NCBI GenBank assembly: GCA_963969345.1
Contig: OZ017767.1
Location: forward strand, 9,427,547-9,491,546
Reading direction: 5' to 3'
Length of the DNA: 64,000 nt
DNA from: Turbatrix aceti
Taxonomy: Eukaryota > Nematoda > Chromadorea > Rhabditida > Panagrolaimidae
Program-made: the position numbers and the translations under genes
Notes under the pieces: model-generated
Database searches by the model: none
What the model was told of the DNA's origin: nothing
The model's input: the letters and a program-made list of their open reading frames with translations, nothing else
Part shown: one piece after another, positions 1-12,500 of the stretch
Layout of the letters: the number at the start of each line of letters is the position of its first letter
Numbering within the stretch: the stretch's first letter is position 1

Positions 1-2
1 AC

Positions 3-835
3 TTTAAATTCTTTCTCAATTGCGATAATGCCGAAGAACCAGTGGACGTACTAGTAATCTTCGAAGCCGTGGACTTTGTCCTTGTTGTCGACGGCAAACT
101 TCGTGGCTTTTTAGCTGAACGAGACATTTATTTGGGGGTGAGTCGTAGAGGTTGGAATGATTGCAGTGGTTGTATAACACGCTGGAAACCGTACTTACTA
201 CGTGCGAGTGATGAATGCAAAATTGTAAAAAAATGTACCATAGATTCACACGCTCCGGTCTGCTGTGGTCAAAATGTGATATTAGAACGCGGAAGGGTTG
301 AATGTTAGTTTGTTCTTATCTTTTTGGTCAGTGTTGTGGTTGCTGTTGTATGCAAATATTTATATGAATAATCGTAGAATGTAGTTTAGGGTTCATGACC
401 GACAGTCGATCATTTCTGTTTAGGCTATAAAAGTGCAGGGGGAGGGCTGGGAGTGCAAATAGGGGCTCCCCCTTTAATATGATTGATTGGTGACACCACA
501 CCGAATCATGATGATAACGGAAAGTTCCATTATTTTTCTAATAATCGATTTGACTAAATTTTATAATAGTAAATTTCAAATAATTTTGCTACATTTAAAA
601 AAAACAAAACAAGAAGTACGGTAGTTAATTCTATAAAAATATCACAATTTTAAGTTTTTTATTTTATTGATTTTATTTGCGGACCGCAAAAAAATAAGAC
701 CACCCACGGCGCAACTTTTTATCAGTCTCTTGTGCGCTTTTTAGTACATACAAACAAAAAAAAATTTTTTTTCCTGTACTTTTTTTTCAGATTAGAGGGT
801 GGATTTTTGACTCCGATCTTGTCCATGTGGATTGA
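3..835 (+). CDS. possible 3' end of an unidentified gene (two exons, left-truncated)
   Basis: An open frame enters from the left edge (codons from base 3) and stays open to a good donor (GTGAGT at 138), ending in ERDIYLG. It can be joined in phase 0 to an exon at 791-835, after a strong TTTTTTTCAG acceptor, that reads IRGWIFDSDLVHVD and stops. The joined piece has no motif I recognise. Support is limited to matched splice phase, a good donor and acceptor, and less AT-rich composition than the flanks. The roughly 650-base intron contains nothing else notable. It could be a chance reading frame; an upstream exon would lie outside the window. Confidence 0.33.
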
Positions 836-3800
836 AAACAAATTTTAATTTACAGTGAACATGGAGTCCACAATGTACTATTTTTTTAGTTTGACATTTT
901 TAAACCGGACATTTGAAAAGTATTATATGTATTTACATACATTTTTTTCGTGCTGACTGTGGACGGCATACGATAGATAGTGCCAGACAGTTTCAAGCCA
1001 ATTCAAAGGCTTCATACTCGACTTTCCAGTTCCCCTTTGCTTTTCTTTATTTTCATTGCGTCCAATTTTTTAATATGTACATCTACGTTAATTTCACCTT
1101 ACAAAATCCCTTCATGACCTTACAAGTTGAAATAACACCGGGCGTTTGTGTCACGTATTTTTTTTTTGGACCAAACAATTTTAATCTCTTTGTTTTGTAT
1201 GAACAAAGAAGCCATTGAAAGGAAAGGAAAGAAAGGCAAGGTGAGGAAAGGTAATGCCACAGTGTGACGTACAAAATGTTAAATTGTTGTTTTTTTTTCT
1301 CCGGCAAGGAGTTTCTGTCATTCACGTGGCCTTCATGGATTTATATACTCGCATGGTTTGCGTAAACGTTATTTATTGGTCAGCGGTTTTGAATAATTTG
1401 AAGTTTCCCACAACGAAATTTTTTATATTTATAATAAATTCCGTTTGAGAACCCCAAAAATGATATACGCGCGCGTTTTTGAATAACATCATATTTTTTA
1501 CTGTTCCTTGAATAATTTTTTAATAATGTAGTATCACGTTTTACTTTCTTTTTCGTTTTTGATGCGTGGGACCGAAGTTTTTTAAATTCAAAATTGTATC
1601 ACTCGTTTTTTTCCCATAACAAAAAAATGCATGCATGAAAAAGCGAAATGAGTCGCTGAGTCCAATGATGACCCGGAACGCGTGAACACGGACGGCCAGG
1701 CCATAAACCCTCTTATCCCATGCTTTGTCTTCCTGTTTCATCAACCCACGTACATATAGTACTTGACACGCACTCGGGATTATGTTATAACCTCTGGATA
1801 ATCCAGAAACCCGTCAAAGCACGTTTGATGACTCGACTGAGAATTCCCATGAGCTTGATGTCAGTTCATACTTATTTTTTCTGGGCGGGGGTAGATATTT
1901 GAGGTCTACTAGAAACCTTAGTACAGTATACCAAAGCTCAGGGTGTAGATTAGGTTAAATGTTGATTTTAATTGCGGTGTACTTTTGTTGTAAGGCTTTT
2001 GTCCTTTATCTTTTCCGTATATACCATTCTTTTTTTAACCGCGTCGTCATGATTGACGTCTTGTAGTTTGTTCGGTATTTAAAAAAGTCCTCCTAAAAAA
2101 AATTTCTTAAAAAAATAGATTTTTCTATTTTTGTTCTAAAATTCCTAACATTACGAAAAATTTTTTGGGTATTTTTTCATTTTTTAAATGGAGGATTTTT
2201 TTGGAAAAAAAATACATATCTAATGCCTAATGCGTATGAAAAAATATCTATAATGCCCTCCTCCTCCCCCCACTTATCCGGAAAAACACGAAAAAGTAAA
2301 ATGAAAATCTTCACTACAACCGGTTTTTTTATAAATGATCAAATAGAAAAAAAAACATCCGGCATTCCAGGAAGTTGGGGTAAAAAGGGGGAAGAAATAA
2401 CAACATGAATTAAATAAAAAAATCGTAATATCCGGATGAAAAGACGTAACAGACGCAGACGAATGCGTGATTCCTGACTTTTTTTTTATTTTGTATTATT
2501 AAAAAAAATTGAACTGCTTGACCGACTTGGTTTTTTTTATCCTTAATTTTAACCCTGAGTTGATGTATGTATTTATATACAAGGCAGAGATTCAGGATTA
2601 TATACCCTATGTATGCATGCATGCGTTTCAATTATTCATCGTTAAAAAAAATGACGTTTCCTGTTGTTCGAATGTATGTATCAAGGACAAAATATAAATG
2701 ACGTATGTATATCAAAGGAGCGAGAAAGGATTATCTCACACCACCACCCTACTCTGTCTTGAATATCCGAGCTACTTATTCATTTGTTACTTATTTCACC
2801 CTCAACAAAACTTGTTTTTCTTCGTTTGAGATTTCTGATTATCTTCTGCTTTGAGATACCTTATTTTTAATTCGTGCCGTTCTAATCTATTCGACCTTGC
2901 GTCAGATATTTCAAACATCATTCTTAATGGTGGTAACTCAAATGATGCCGTAAATAAATTACATCAATGGTGGTTGAGACCATATTTTTCGAAATTGAGT
3001 AAAATTATTAAAAAAAATTGAAAATTTTTCAGAATGGGCGAAAAACAAAGTAAAAACTGTAAATAATTTTTTTTGTTTTTTTTTGATAGTTTCTGAAATT
3101 TAAAAAAAAATGAAATTAAATCCAACAAAAAATTTACAAAAAAAAAACCAAATTTGATTTTTATAGCTTCAAAAAACTTTTTATAAAACATTACGGTAAA
3201 AATTTCTTACATAAATAATTGCGGATCAAAAAAATATTTTAGCTTTACCGTATGAACAAGTTTAACGCATTTATTTCAACGTATAATAAATATAAATTTT
3301 TGCTCAAGATTGTCAAACCAAATAGACGAATTAAAAGATAACCCTCTTCATCCGCTGTCCTTATCCTGTGTTACTCAATGTCTAAGATGTTTATCATCAT
3401 TTTTATTTTAGACAAAATTGTTCAAAAACCATAATATTTATAAATATTGTATACAGTTTCGTATAAAAAAAGTTAATTGCAAGGCGAGGCTAAACCAAAT
3501 CACCCCTTTTAGCGAAAATATCATTTTTAATGATCGATCAAAGATCCGCCTAATAACATTGCGCGGTCAAGACGCCTTTTTTTTTCTCAGTCAGATACAA
3601 AAAGTAATCCGCTTTATGAAAAAAAAATTGTGTACATATTATATTTAATGAGAGAATTACTTTCATAGATGTTTAGTATGTACTGTAGGTGGTACATAAG
3701 TCTGGTGTGAATAGTTGCGTACAATTTTTTTTCTGACTTTTTATTCTGACTTTCAAAAGTACGTACAAAAAAGGACCACATTAATTATGCCATCATTTTT

Positions 3801-5060
3801 TTCTCACACTGTCCCCCACCCTCGCACACAATTGAAACAACCAATTTTTTCCCTGCAAAATAAAAAAAAAGTTATGAGAAAATACTTTTTTGTTAGTGGA
3901 CCTTTTATGTGCAAAAAAAAAGTTGGACAGAGTCTAATTTAATCATCGGTGCACCAAGTCTGGATCCCGTATACGGTTGATTACATTTTGTGGATCCTTC
4001 CTTGCAGCCAGCCTTGAGTGCAGCATTTTTGTGATGTCACTTTTTTTGTGTATGCGTAAAATAAATGACAAGGATTAAAAAATGTACGTAAAGAAGAAAA
4101 CTTACGTTACATTTTTATCCTTCTTTTTCATCAATGGTTTTTCAAAAGGTCAGTGAAACCATGTATGTATGTACATATGTGTATATTTGTTTATTTACAT
4201 TTGGCACTGTTGATATAAACGCGTTTGGTGGAACACCGGTGCGTTTAAGAGGTCAGGTCATCTGTGATAAAAAAAATTTTTCCTGTGATCAAAAAAAATT
4301 TAGGATTGACTAATTTGTTGTTCAATTTGTTTTAAAAGTGTACGGTACTTTTAACTAACTGTAAAAATAACGAAAAGTGTTCGCATGTTGCGCGCAACTT
4401 TCTGGTATCAATTTTGTCGAATTCTTATATCAAAAATGTTCGCATGTTGCGGGCAACTTTCTGGTATCAATTTTGTTGAATTCTATCTAGTATACTCTAC
4501 TGACAAACAAAAGTAGCGTTCACGTGAATAAATTTTTTTATCTGTCATAGAACATCCAACATGTACCCAGGCTAAACCTAAATACATAATCTGGCTCCTT
4601 CTTACAATCACAAGCCACAAAGTATAATGATACCAATTACGTAGGTTGTTATCGTAAAACTTTTACATGTTAAGTTATTTTTTTGTGAACTTATTATCGT
4701 CTTAGTACCACCACGGTATCGTCGTATATGACGTATCCCCCCTACCTAGTCTAGCCAACATTCAATAATTTCTATTCTAACAGGTTGAAACGTGCCATAC
4801 CACAAAAAAATCATGTTTGACGTAAAACACATTTTTCTCAAAAAATGTCTCAACGAGACGAAATTTACTATTTTTTACCCCCTTTTTTGTTTCCTGACAA
4901 AAAACGTGGGCAAACGACGTCTTAACTCTGCAGGTGCCGCTTGTTTCATTGTTTTTATGACTATAGTTTCTTCTACGCGATTTTCACGGTCCCCGCCTTT
5001 TGTAATTTTTTTAGATGTTTAAACACTTTTACACACACACCAATTTTTATTTTTTTACAG
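836..5060. other. AT-rich non-coding stretch
   Basis: No convincing gene. Long A and T runs and scattered stop codons in all frames. The only ordered structure I see is a tandem pair of a 59-base unit at 4378-4484. Confidence 0.6.
4378..4484. repeat. two-copy 59-bp tandem repeat
   Basis: The block beginning TGTTCGCATGTTGCG at 4378 recurs at 4437. About 48 bases of each unit match with only a few changes (GCGCGC against GCGGGC, GTCGAA against GTTGAA). No coding potential. Confidence 0.75.
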
Positions 5061-5192
5061 CACTCGCTCCTTCATCCAGCCCCTCTGTCGTCGGCTTCAT
5101 CAACCGCTCAACTCTGCACGTCGCCTGACAGTAACCCGACGACGTTGACCAAAATTGGTTCATTTCTTCGTAAATCATCTAAATTTTTCACA

Positions 5193-6563
5193 ATGCCCAG
5201 AGCAATAGCGCTGACGTGTGGTACGTTTATGATTACGCTATTTGTCGTCTGTCTCATCAATACCAGCGTTGGGTCATATTTATTGCATCGCTCGGAACGT
5301 GAACTCATGGATCCTACAGATGGTGTTCGCAGTTCGAACGCTCGAACAACGGCATCCGTAGTCGCTGAGGGTGGTCGTAGTGCATCTTCGTCGGCCCCCG
5401 CATCATCCTATTCATCACCACCGCGTGTGGTCGAAGACTTTGATCTTCCCACAACAACCGGTCCCGGTTCACCTGTTGACATGGAATCCTCAATCAAGGG
5501 TCGCATGCAGGCAGCATTCGACGAGACCCCCAACGTTAACCTTTTCGAAGAATACATGTCTCGCGGAATGTACGGATGTACCGCGAGTTACATAAGCTCG
5601 CTTGGCAAACTTCATTCTCTCATGGCTGTAAGTGTGTTTTTTGTCTGTATTATGGGGGCGCATCAAAAGTGTAATGACCCCCATTACAACCCTCTCATAT
5701 TTTTTCATGATGACTAACAACATCCAATCCAAATTCATAGGTAACAGCGTGCATGTCACATAAAAAAACTACAGAACGTGACAAAATGGTCGTTGACATT
5801 TTATTTTAATAAAAAATTCATGACCAACGGATCCTTGACCTTTCTTGTCTTTTGATTACTGTATATTTTTTTGTAATAGATAGACAATCAGTAAACGTTC
5901 TTTTTTGCTCCCTTTATGCAAAATATGCCTAAAAAAATCATGTATGCGCTCTGAAAGCATATTTTAGTTTTCGTGGTAAGAACGATCACGTGCGCGCAAA
6001 ATCTTCCATTGAAAACCAGTTACGTGCGCATTTCGTACCTTTTTAAACTTTTAAAACTGTTTTTTGTCTTTGTCTCAAAAGTCAAGGATTAAAATTCCAA
6101 GTATTTATTGTTTTCCGCGCTATAGGGGTCTTTTTTAAAGTTAAAACATGTTGTCAACATTTTTGAACGAACAAAAAACGCTCAAGAACACATATTCGAA
6201 AAAAAACTACTCTGTGGGAGGTAAAATTCGAAAAAAGGAAGATAATTATTCGTTTCTGAGTATTTATTGTTTTTGGTCGTAGACTGTGTAAAATGTGTTT
6301 TCTCAACGTTTATTTTTTTACAGGAAATCTACAAGGAATACTCATCATGCCAAAAGAAAGCCAAAAACACGGACAATTCATTCAAAAAAACCGAAATTGA
6401 CGCTCTCGACGACATGATAACTGAATGGGAGAGGGAAGAAGCCACGACCCCGCGTGCACCTGTGTCATCCAAGCGGGCATCCAGATTTTCATCACAGAAA
6501 CAACGTCGAAATAACAATTTCCGTCAACTCTCGGTGTCAAATGATTACGATCCCTATCTTTGA
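5193..6563 (+). CDS. single-pass membrane or secreted protein, unrecognised (2 exons, 224 aa)
   Basis: Exon 1 is 5193-5627 (donor GTAAGT) and exon 2 is 6324-6563 (acceptor TTTTTTTACAG), joined in phase 0. A strong acceptor at 5051-5060 precedes the start by 132 bases and may be a trans-splice site; ATG 5193 is the first ATG in frame after it. Residues about 5-27 form one hydrophobic helix (signal anchor or signal peptide). A Ser/Thr/Pro-rich stretch follows (about 45-95), then a charged, probably helical region (about 105-180) with two cysteines, one in exon 1 (GMYGCTASY) and one in exon 2 (YSSCQKK), and a basic, Asn/Ser-rich tail ending YDPYL. I do not recognise the family. Topology suggests a small extracellular or vesicle-lumen protein, or a type II membrane protein; function unknown. 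Confidence 0.7.
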
Positions 6564-8247
6564 TTGACTTTTGTTCACCTTTACCGAATTTTTTAAATTT
6601 TTTTTTGGATTACTAGAAGTTGTTTCTTTATTTTTGTTTACAAACCCCTCAAAATGCGGGTAACCACTTTTTTACAAAACGGTTTTATCCAGACACCAAC
6701 CTTCTTTTTTTTTAATCGATTTGCTTTTTTTCCTGACGGCCCAGAAAATATTATTAGGAACCAAAAAAATGCGCTATTTTAAGCGAAGAAAAATTTCAGA
6801 CCATAAAAAAATAAATTAGTGTACATACTGTGCTTCTATCCTGTCCCGTGACCACTCAACCGTGACAATTTTTTTTTCAGACGAATGTCTAACAATTAGA
6901 CTCTAACCATCTTGGCCAGAACTTTTTTTCAGAGTTTTTTTAGAAATGAAGTATTTATTTATTTTCAAAAACCGAAGAATTTTTTCAAAACTCCTTGAAA
7001 AAAATCCAAAAATTATTAGAAAATTTTTTGACACGAAATACTAAAATAAATAAAAGTTGGTTGATCTGAAGCCTTCATTCCCTTTTCCGCCACAATTTTT
7101 TTTCTCAAAATGGCTACGGTATTTATGTTAAAATCCAAAAACTTTTCCATTGCTCTGTGTTTTTGTTCTTGCTTAATGTAAGTTTTTTAAACAACAAAAC
7201 ACACACGCAGAGGCAATAATTATGTTCTGGTCAAATTTCAATAACTGACAATTTGTAGATTTAGAATTGTTTTTATTCTGTTTTCCTTGTCTGACGACTA
7301 CATTCTCAAATCTCATTTATACACCGGTGTATCTTCAGTATAAATACAATTATTTTTTTGACAAACCATTAATAATATTATTATTACGATTATTGCCCTT
7401 TGATTTGATTATTATATTTTTTTGTTATTATTATTCTTTCTTATCTCATGTTTATGTATTTTACTCGGATTGTGCTAAAAAATGAAAGATGACATGAATT
7501 GTTTTACTGGAATAAAACATGCCTTAGTAACAGTTTTTGGCCAAAAAACTGACAACTACGTAGGACCTGTTGAACGCCGAACGAAGACATTTGAATCTTA
7601 GGAAATTGGCGGGAAAATCATCTGCCCATTTATGTTAGCTTGACACTTCTGTTTCTTTAGTTTTTTCTTCCTCAGGAGGCTAAACGATGTCAAACAACGC
7701 AACCTCGACGATTACTGCGTGAAAGTACATTTTAAAAAAAATTTATTGAAATTACAAAAAAAAAATATTTCTTCAATTTTGAATCAAATTGGTTTGTTTT
7801 GATCGGAAAATATTCCGGGATCGATAAGTTGTGGATTAAAATTGTCAAGTCGCCAAACTGTTCTGGAAGCTACTCAATTATACATACATATGTTTCTGTT
7901 TTTTTTTCTGCGAATAAAAATGTGTCACACTTGCATACAAAAAAATTGTGCTGCGCAAAAAAAAATTATTGTGTGGTAATGCCCAGTAGGAAAAGGAAGT
8001 AAAAAAACGTAAATAAATATCAACTAACACGTTAAAAAAATTATTACATATTGCAGATGTACTATTTATTTTTAAAAAAAGATTAAAAAAACTCTTTTGT
8101 ACGACCAAAGGTTATCATACAGGTAATATCAATGACAGGACAGTCAGCAACAATTTTTGCAATAACGGATAATTTGTTCTGATATCATACCTCAAAAAAT
8201 GGAAATTGTGCCCTCAATGCAAGAAACATGGTGCACGTTTTGTGTTC

Positions 8248-8772
8248 CCAAATTAGCACCTTTCACAGAAAACAGGTGTTCTTGTGTCAAAGTTTCGTAA
8301 ACCATAATATATTTTTTATATCAATTACTATTTGCTAATATTTATAATATTTAGATTTTTCTTACTTTACCAGTCTTCGAACAAATGCAAACGTTTTTTC
8401 AACCGAGACAAAGTTGCCGAGCCGACCTTTCGAGCCGCTCGCTCGGTTCGGCTCGCATTTTTTGAGTCCAGTATTTATTAGAGCGAGTGGCTCGGCTCCA
8501 GTGACGTTAAGACGACAAGTAGTGAAAAACAATGTGCATGAAAATAAAAGGTATGCCAACGATGAATACCCCGACATTAATGTTTTTAAATTTTTAAAAT
8601 AAAAAAAATAAACACTGATTTGAATTCAGAAAAAAAGTATTTCTTTACAACCACCCAACATCGAATGATTCTTGGCAATCCCAACATCAGAAACGAAAAA
8701 ACACCTTTTCATGTTTATAAATTAGCACTCATCACAGAAGACAGGTGTTCGTATGTCCAACATTCGTGAACT
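8248..8772. repeat. degenerate direct repeat pair around a GAGC-rich patch
   Basis: A block of about 50 bases containing AAATTAGCAC, CACAGAA and ACAGGTGTTC occurs at about 8250-8302 and again at about 8720-8772 in the same orientation. Between them lies a GC-rich patch (8420-8500) rich in GAGC/GCTC. This could be the remnant of a mobile element; no clear terminal inverted repeat was found. Confidence 0.45.
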
Positions 8773-9077
8773 ATTTTTTATCTTTGCTAATACAATTTTT
8801 CCACTATTAAACGTAATATGATTTGTTCTAATAAATAATAGTTTTTGAACGAATGCGATACGTTTGACCGTGTTCGTAAACAAACACTAAAAAATAGTTA
8901 CGTGCACTTGGATATAACGGTCAACGTATAATTTATATCCAAAAAATTTTTTATTTTTTATTTGTTCATTTTTAAAGTTTTTGAGAAATTTGACTCAAAT
9001 GGACTTCTAAAAAAACAATTTTTACTTTATTTTTTTGTTTTGTATTTTATAACTTGTACACAGACCAGGAACCAGTC

Positions 9078-9553
9078 GATTGTAGGAACGTTTACCATAA
9101 GTCATTTCACCATAGGGCTTTTCACCATAGGAACGTTCACCAAACACTTGATAATTTTGTAAATTTTAAAAAATATTACTGATTGCGGGTTTTCGTTAGC
9201 TGACTATGACGTCAGCTTTAGCGCGCACGAAAACATGACGGACGAAAAGTCTCTCTTTCGTGCGTCGTGGCAGCCAACACTGGCCGCACCAAAACCATTG
9301 TTCTGTTCAGTTGATTTTTCACGAGTGGCAAATTAATTCTACCACCTATACTAAATTGCCGTTTTTTTGCCCGAAAATAAAAGAAAGGTGTGCATCGTTT
9401 TTTGATTGACTGACCAACTGAAGAATGGTTTGGCTTGTGTCAGTTGATCAGTTTCGCGTGTTGCCGCAACTTGCCGGCACTATCTGATGGTGAACTTTCC
9501 TATGGTGAAAAGCCCTGTGGTGAAACGACTTAGGGTGAACGTTCCTGATACCA
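9078..9553. mobile_element. foldback-type element with iterated 15-bp units in both arms
   Basis: Inverted arms of about 59 bp lie at roughly 9083-9143 and 9488-9548. Each arm is built from iterated units of about 15 bp ending in TTCACCATA or close variants. The 8-mer AACCAGTC occurs at 9070-9077 and 9554-9561, just outside the arms, as a candidate target-site duplication. The arms differ at several positions, so the copy is not recent. The interior (9145-9485) is less AT-rich and has no transposase. Family assignment is uncertain; an 8-9 bp duplication would fit hAT or Mutator-like elements. Confidence 0.6.
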
Positions 9554-12500
9554 AACCAGTCATGACTGTCTGCAGTGTCGTACCTGATCTTTTCTGTATG
9601 TCAAGTACTCAAGTATTCATCGCTTTTCTAATCAGCAATTTTTCCATTTTGCCATCTGTCAAGTTACAGTAATTTGAAAATCAACTATTTTTTAATTGGC
9701 ATTAAAAAATGATGATAAATAAAGATTTGTAAATACCAGTATACAACGTAACGAAAAAATCTGTTTTGTATCTCAACGTACACTCTGCGTGACTACGCTT
9801 TTTCCAGGATTTCTGGATATTTTTTGTACAGAGCAGAATTCAAATAGACTAGAGAGGCTAAAGGTTGTTTGTTTCAATTAAAGAATGGCTTTTTTGCTGA
9901 AAACAAAAAAAAATATACGGTATACATAAAAAGATACTATTTTTGAAGATAAGTTAAATAATAAACTTTGTTGTTAAGAAAAAATAACAATAAATGAAAT
10001 CAGAATTTTATTTTGGATCAAGTTTTCGCGTTTGTTCTAACGGTTTTGTCATTTTGAACAATTTTTTGACCCCTAATTTGTTCGTTTTTATAGAGCGGGC
10101 GCAAAATTATGCACAAATGACGTTTACTGTTCTGCCGTAAAAATTGTCAAATGTTTGCATTTTTTTTCGATTTCTTGAACAAAATTATCAAAATGTTTGT
10201 TCGTACCGGAATGAAAAGAACAAAATTATCAAACTGTTTGTTCTTACCGGAATGAAAAAAAACGGTCTGTTGTCAGGTATACAATCTGATTTTCCAATTA
10301 TGTTTTTGAAAAATAAAATCTTAGTGTAAAAGCAGGCTTAAGAAAGTTACCTGAACAAATCTTACAATAGATAATGTTCTTTAAAACAAATCTTCAGATT
10401 TTTAATTTGTGCAATTTTTCAGAACTTAAAATAATTTTTTTTTTCAGAAAAAAAAATAGATTTTTTTAGAACGTCATAAATTTAAAATTGTTTTGCAAAA
10501 AAAATTGTATTTATTTATTAACTAAGCGTAGACCCCGAACAATAAAAATTCAATCATGCGATGTCGTGACAATTTTTTTACTATTATTTTGTTCGCATTG
10601 ACGTACGGAAAAAAATGTATTTTTGTTTAAAGAAAATTGAAACGCCCCTGAATACAGTAGGATTGGTACTTACCTATTCCTACTTACTTATTTCATTTTC
10701 ATTTAATTTATTTACCGCTGAAAATTTATTTTCCCGAAAATTAAATTAAAAATGTCTCGGTAAATAAAAACATTTTTTATGATAAAATATGGTTTTTTCT
10801 AAGATAAATATATTTTATCATGAGGATGATGATAAAATATACTTATCACAAATAATAAAAAAATCGTAGTCGATTGAATACCTGGTATTTGAATAAATCA
10901 AGTATTTGTGATTTGAGTACCAAAACCAAAAATCCGGTAAAGATCACAAGTTTCAGGGCTTGCAGAATAAAACTTGGGTAGATCGGATTTCTAGATAGAG
11001 TAACATCTGGTCTAATGATAACTAACCACTGAGTAATGGTGGAATAAATAAATAAATAAGGTAAAAAAACTAGGATTGATCCAAAAATGAACGAATTAAA
11101 AAAATGTTTACGTTCGCCGCTCCCAAATTAAACAAAAATATTCAAACTGATAAATATAACAAAATTGAGGTACATTTACGGTAATGGTGTCAGAAATACT
11201 GTTACTCTACATACATAAAACGAATTATCTAAATTTACGTTTTAATACCCGTTTTTCGATAATAATAAAAATATGTACTTTTCTTCAAAATTATCGTTAA
11301 ATATTTTGAACAAAATTATATAGAAATGTTCGCTTTTTTTTGCAATCAAAAAAAACAACTGTTACCCCCTTCTTAGTCGGAACGGTCCCACCTATTTTCT
11401 GTCATGGGGGTTCGTTCACCGAAACATCAAACGTTTTTCAGTAGTTGAATTAATATAATATTAAATAAATATAATAGTTTTAAAAAATGTAAAAAACATT
11501 AGAGCCCAGAAAAAAATATCACGACCTTCCCCGACCAGTGGTTGGCACTAGAACTGTTATTTCATTACCTTCTGGGCGGTTAACAGTACGCTACTATTTT
11601 TTATCTACGTCAACGCCTGTCATTGTACTTTACGTAGGATAAGCACTTTTATAAAGCAGCCAAAAAATGTACGTCATAATTCCTAGCTTTGAATTTATGA
11701 ATTAGATCACGCCCAATTCAGCTTGTTTTGTATTGAATTTTTTGTCCGACTTGTATCTAGGTTGTGATAGCCCCCCTCACCTGTGTCACCTTTATTTTAG
11801 AAACTTTGAACACTATGACATTTGAAATTTACTTCTTGAGCCTAGGACCAGGTGTGAAGGAAGGTACAAACAACAAACACACCTGACAAATTGAAAAGTT
11901 TTTTTAGTGTTTTTGTAAAAAAAAATTCGGATAAAAAATTTTGAATTATTATGATTTCTTATTTGTTCGCAAACGTTTTTTCGTTCGCGAACAAATACGA
12001 ACAGTTGGCAGTATTCTAATAATGTGTGTTATTCGAATTTTTTGTCAAAAGTATCAATTTTGAACTCTTACCCTAATTAAAAAAAATTTGTTCGTTTTTT
12101 TGCAAACAAAAATTCGGTTTTGTTTACAAAAAAGAGCAAAAATTTAGGAAATTTGTGTTCGCAAACGTTTACCCTTCGATGCTCTTGCCTCCAAGGCGAC
12201 CAACTCTAACCAAAAAAATTGCTACTATTAAAAAAAAACAATTCTCGTAACTAGTGCCAAAATGATAATTACCAGATTACCGCCCTCTTTATTAAACTCT
12301 CATTCATTCATGGTCTTCTGTTGAGTAAGACTTCGTCTCGTTGTATTTTTTTTCACTATCTAAATACTTTTACTCTTTACTCATTACGCTTTTATCGTTC
12401 GTTGTAAATAACTATTTAGTTGTCAGTTTTTGTATTCCATTACCTGGCACGAGCGCCAACAAGCGAGTCAGTGAGCGTGTAACGCATGTTCTCGAAAGCG

